This document shows positions 5,799-7,744 of a stretch of DNA of 7,744 nt, piece by piece. Source of the stretch: Methanobacterium sp. (GTDB lineage Archaea; Methanobacteriota; Methanobacteria; Methanobacteriales; Methanobacteriaceae). The stretch is taken from positions 4,527 to 12,270 of the forward strand of contig PMMV01000071.1 in assembly GCA_003162115.1 (NCBI GenBank). Reading direction: 5' to 3'. A program made the translations under genes and the position numbers. The notes below the pieces were generated by a model that was not told the origin of the DNA, searched no databases, and saw only the letters and a program-made list of their open reading frames with translations. Position 1 is the stretch's first letter, and each line of letters begins with the position of its first letter.

Positions 5799-7184
5799 TT
5801 GAGTACCGAAAAATCTTGTAAGCCAGAGAATGATATTAGTAACAGGTATATAGCGTTGATTGTGGCTACAATGGCTTCTTTTTTCACACCGTTTATGGCT
5901 TCAGCTATCAATATTGCCATTCCATCTATAGGTTCCGAGTTTGCAGCCGATGTCATTTTATTAAGTTGGATACCTACAGTTTATCTGTTGGCTGCAGCTG
6001 TTTTTGCAGTGCCATTTGGGAGAATTGCAGATATTTATGGGATGAAAAAAATCTTCACCTACGGTATAATTATTTTCACAATAGCATCCTTCTTATGTGC
6101 CATAGCACCATCTATATATTTACTTATTATTTTCAGGGTTTTACAGGGAATCGGCTCTGCCATGATATTTGTCACAGGCCTGGCAATTATAACTTCAGTC
6201 TACCCTCCAAAAGAAAGAGGTAAAGCCATAGGTATAAATATTGCAAGTGTTTACATTGGCCTTTCTATGGGTCCTGTTCTAGGTGGAATACTAACACAAT
6301 ACTTTGGATGGAGAAGCATTTTCATAGTTGTCATACCATTAGGATTGTTGGTACTTGCCCTTACCATGCTTAAGTTGAAAGGTGAATGGGCAGAGTGTGG
6401 AGGGGAAAATTTCGATATTTCAGGGTCAATCATTTACAGCATAGCCCTTGTAATGTTGATATATGGATTTTCAATACTTCCAGGAGAACTGGGAATCATT
6501 CTAGTAATTTTAGGTGTTATTGGTATTTTAGCATTTGCACTTTTCGAATTAAGGATTAAAAATCCTGTCTTTGAGGTCAGACTCTTTAAAAATATTACTT
6601 TTGGATTTTCCAGCTTAGCAGCCCTAATAAATTACAGCGCCACATTCGCTGTGGTCTTCCTGTTAAGTCTTTACCTGCAGTACATTAAGGGTTTAAGTCC
6701 CCAGTCTGCAGGGCTGATCCTTGTTGCACAGCCAGTGGTCATGGCAGTTACATCGCCTATTGCAGGAAGGTTATCTGATAAATTTTCACCTGGTTTAATA
6801 GCCTCTATTGGAATGGCTGTGACAACAGTCAGCCTGTTCTTTTTAATATTCCTTAACAACAGCACAAGCTTTGAATATATCATAATAGTTTTAATAGTTC
6901 TCGGATTAGGATTGGGGCTGTTTTCATCACCAAATACAAATGCCATCATGGGATCTGTTGAAAAGAAGTTCTATGGTATTGCATCGGCAACAGTAGGCAC
7001 AATGCGTCTGATAGGTCAAATGTTAAGTATGGGAATAGCGCTTCTAATATTTTCAGTGTACATAGGAAATGTTCAGATAGTTCCAAGTAACTACCCTGCA
7101 CTCTTAACAAGTATACAAATAGTGTTTTTACTCTGCACAATACTCTGCTTTATTGGTATATTCGCCTCGCTAGCAAGGAGATAA
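5799..7184 (+). CDS. MFS drug exporter, DHA2 (EmrB/QacA) family
   Basis: The 461-residue, very hydrophobic protein has the length and motifs of a 14-helix proton-driven multidrug exporter. Motif A after helix 2 is GRIADIYGMKK (74-84), motif B in helix 4 is RVLQGIGSA (113-121) and the antiporter motif C in helix 5 is GLSMGPVLGG (154-163). A second motif-A-like stretch, GRLSDKFSPG (323-332), marks the second half. Helix 1 ends in SAINIAIPSIG, the DHA2 signature region, but the acidic residue usual about five positions before the Asn is replaced by Met33. A hydrophilic loop lies at 195-207. The role is export of toxic or amphipathic compounds across the cytoplasmic membrane; the substrate cannot be told. 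It starts with TTG behind GAGG. No regulator gene adjoins it and it appears to be a single-gene unit. Confidence 0.93.
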   Translation: MSTEKSCKPENDISNRYIALIVATMASFFTPFMASAINIAIPSIGSEFAADVILLSWIPTVYLLAAAVFAVPFGRIADIYGMKKIFTYGIIIFTIASFLCAIAPSIYLLIIFRVLQGIGSAMIFVTGLAIITSVYPPKERGKAIGINIASVYIGLSMGPVLGGILTQYFGWRSIFIVVIPLGLLVLALTMLKLKGEWAECGGENFDISGSIIYSIALVMLIYGFSILPGELGIILVILGVIGILAFALFELRIKNPVFEVRLFKNITFGFSSLAALINYSATFAVVFLLSLYLQYIKGLSPQSAGLILVAQPVVMAVTSPIAGRLSDKFSPGLIASIGMAVTTVSLFFLIFLNNSTSFEYIIIVLIVLGLGLGLFSSPNTNAIMGSVEKKFYGIASATVGTMRLIGQMLSMGIALLIFSVYIGNVQIVPSNYPALLTSIQIVFLLCTILCFIGIFASLARR

Positions 7185-7241
7185 GTTATAAAAGAATTTT
7201 ACAAATGATTATCAGCATATCTCCTGAATTCAGTATTTCCC

Positions 7242-7248
7242 TTTTTTT
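7242..7248 (+). terminator. T7 terminator of the MFS gene
   Basis: A CCC-TTTTTTT run lies 58 nt after the stop of the exporter gene. Archaeal RNA polymerase terminates at such T-tracts without needing a hairpin. Confidence 0.5.
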
Positions 7249-7405
7249 ATGTTATTATAGGAGGATGATTAACCTAATATATCTTTAAACTTCTCTATTG
7301 TTAACTAAGTAGTCGAAATATAAAAAAAATTTAAATCATTTTTAGATAATTTATTAACTTTCTGAGACCGTATAGACAGGGAATTTAATTGCAGGTTAAA
7401 ATATG

Positions 7406-7419
7406 AAAAAACAAAAAAA
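7406..7419 (-). terminator. T7-G-T5 terminator of the leftward gene at the right edge
   Basis: On the minus strand this reads TTTTTTTGTTTTT, beginning about 11 nt after the stop codon of the gene ending at 7430. A further minus-strand T8 run (7322-7329) may act as backup between the two convergent genes. Confidence 0.6.
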
Positions 7420-7429
7420 GTAAATGGTT

Positions 7430-7744
7430 TTAAACAAATGGACTTAATTTCAATTCTATAATTTTTTGGTTGAAAAATGTAGCGAAATCTTGTTTGGTTT
7501 CTTCTATTAATGTATTTACTACTTCTTCGTTTAGATATGTAGGGTAGTCGAATTCAATTGTTATGGCGAAATAGGTTTTATCATCCTTTTCTACTGCTTT
7601 AGTAAAGTAAGCTTTTGCATCTGGATTTTCGATATTCCAAACTTTTAAATATTCCTCAAGTATTTTAAGATTCTCACCAAATTTTTTCTCAATTGAAAAA
7701 TATACATACCATCTAGCTTCAAACGGCACATCTTTCACTGATTC
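7430..7744 (-). CDS. Unrecognised protein, C-terminal 104 residues (5' end outside window or GTG start)
   Basis: The frame is open from the right edge to TAA at 7430-7432. A GTG at 7738 could start it, but there is no upstream stop and too little sequence to judge a ribosome binding site, so I treat the gene as cut by the window. I do not recognise the family. The visible part alternates strand-like stretches (ARWYVYFSI, KTYFAITIEF) with amphipathic helix-like stretches (NLKILEEYLKVWNI, EEVVNTLIEETKQD). This is the look of a small soluble alpha/beta protein with many charged residues. It has no membrane segment, no cysteine and no obvious catalytic motif. It is convergent with the exporter gene and followed by a strong T-tract terminator, which supports it as a real transcribed gene. 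Confidence 0.72.
   Translation of the reverse strand, partial: ESVKDVPFEARWYVYFSIEKKFGENLKILEEYLKVWNIENPDAKAYFTKAVEKDDKTYFAITIEFDYPTYLNEEVVNTLIEETKQDFATFFNQKIIELKLSPFV

Noticed and set aside
5966..7140. Additional frames on both strands inside the exporter gene
   Set aside because: They overlap a complete, motif-rich MFS gene and have Cys/His/Tyr-rich or otherwise random-looking products.
1..7744. CRISPR array, tRNA, rRNA, insertion sequence or prophage
   Set aside because: I saw no regularly spaced direct repeats, no cloverleaf with a T-loop signature, no transposase or integrase and no phage structural genes.

Overview
The window looks like a chromosomal piece of a methanogenic archaeon of the order Methanobacteriales, probably Methanobacterium or a close relative. 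The reasons are an AT-rich sequence, a secreted protein whose N-terminal half resembles the pseudomurein-binding repeat (pseudomurein is the cell wall polymer of this order), archaeal TATA-type promoters, T-tract terminators, and two TTG start codons, each behind a good Shine-Dalgarno site. The genus is inferred from reading the sequence, not from a database search.

Layout: (1) 1-1112, minus strand: the N-terminal 370 residues of an exported protein (signal peptide, pseudomurein-binding-like repeat, CARDB-like domain, start of a further domain), running off the left edge. (2) 1113-1489: AT-rich divergent intergenic region with a 25-nt palindrome, a purine/T-tract block and promoter-like elements. 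(3) 1490-2386: an intact alpha/beta-hydrolase-fold protein whose nucleophile elbow carries alanine instead of serine. (4) 2432-3300: a tandem paralog broken by a one-base deletion and two nonsense codons. (5) 3331-3771, minus strand: a decayed internal fragment of an unrelated alpha/beta hydrolase of the FrsA/dihydropseudooxynicotine-hydrolase type, with two frameshifts and both ends missing. (6) 3913-5472: a two-transmembrane potassium channel with the filter TVGFGD and an RCK (TrkA-N) domain. In place of the usual RCK-C domain it has two tandem copies of an unrecognised domain of about 130 residues. (7) 5799-7184: a 14-helix-type MFS exporter of the DHA2 (EmrB/QacA) family. (8) 7430-7744, minus strand: the C-terminal part of an unrecognised small protein running off the right edge.

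The genes do not form one pathway. Most are single transcription units with their own promoter signals, and positions 2432-3771 are a gene-decay zone of dead hydrolase copies. The most noteworthy items are the channel with the duplicated C-terminal domain, together with a possible internal start that would release a soluble RCK protein as in MthK, and the hydrolase-fold pair that has lost the catalytic serine.
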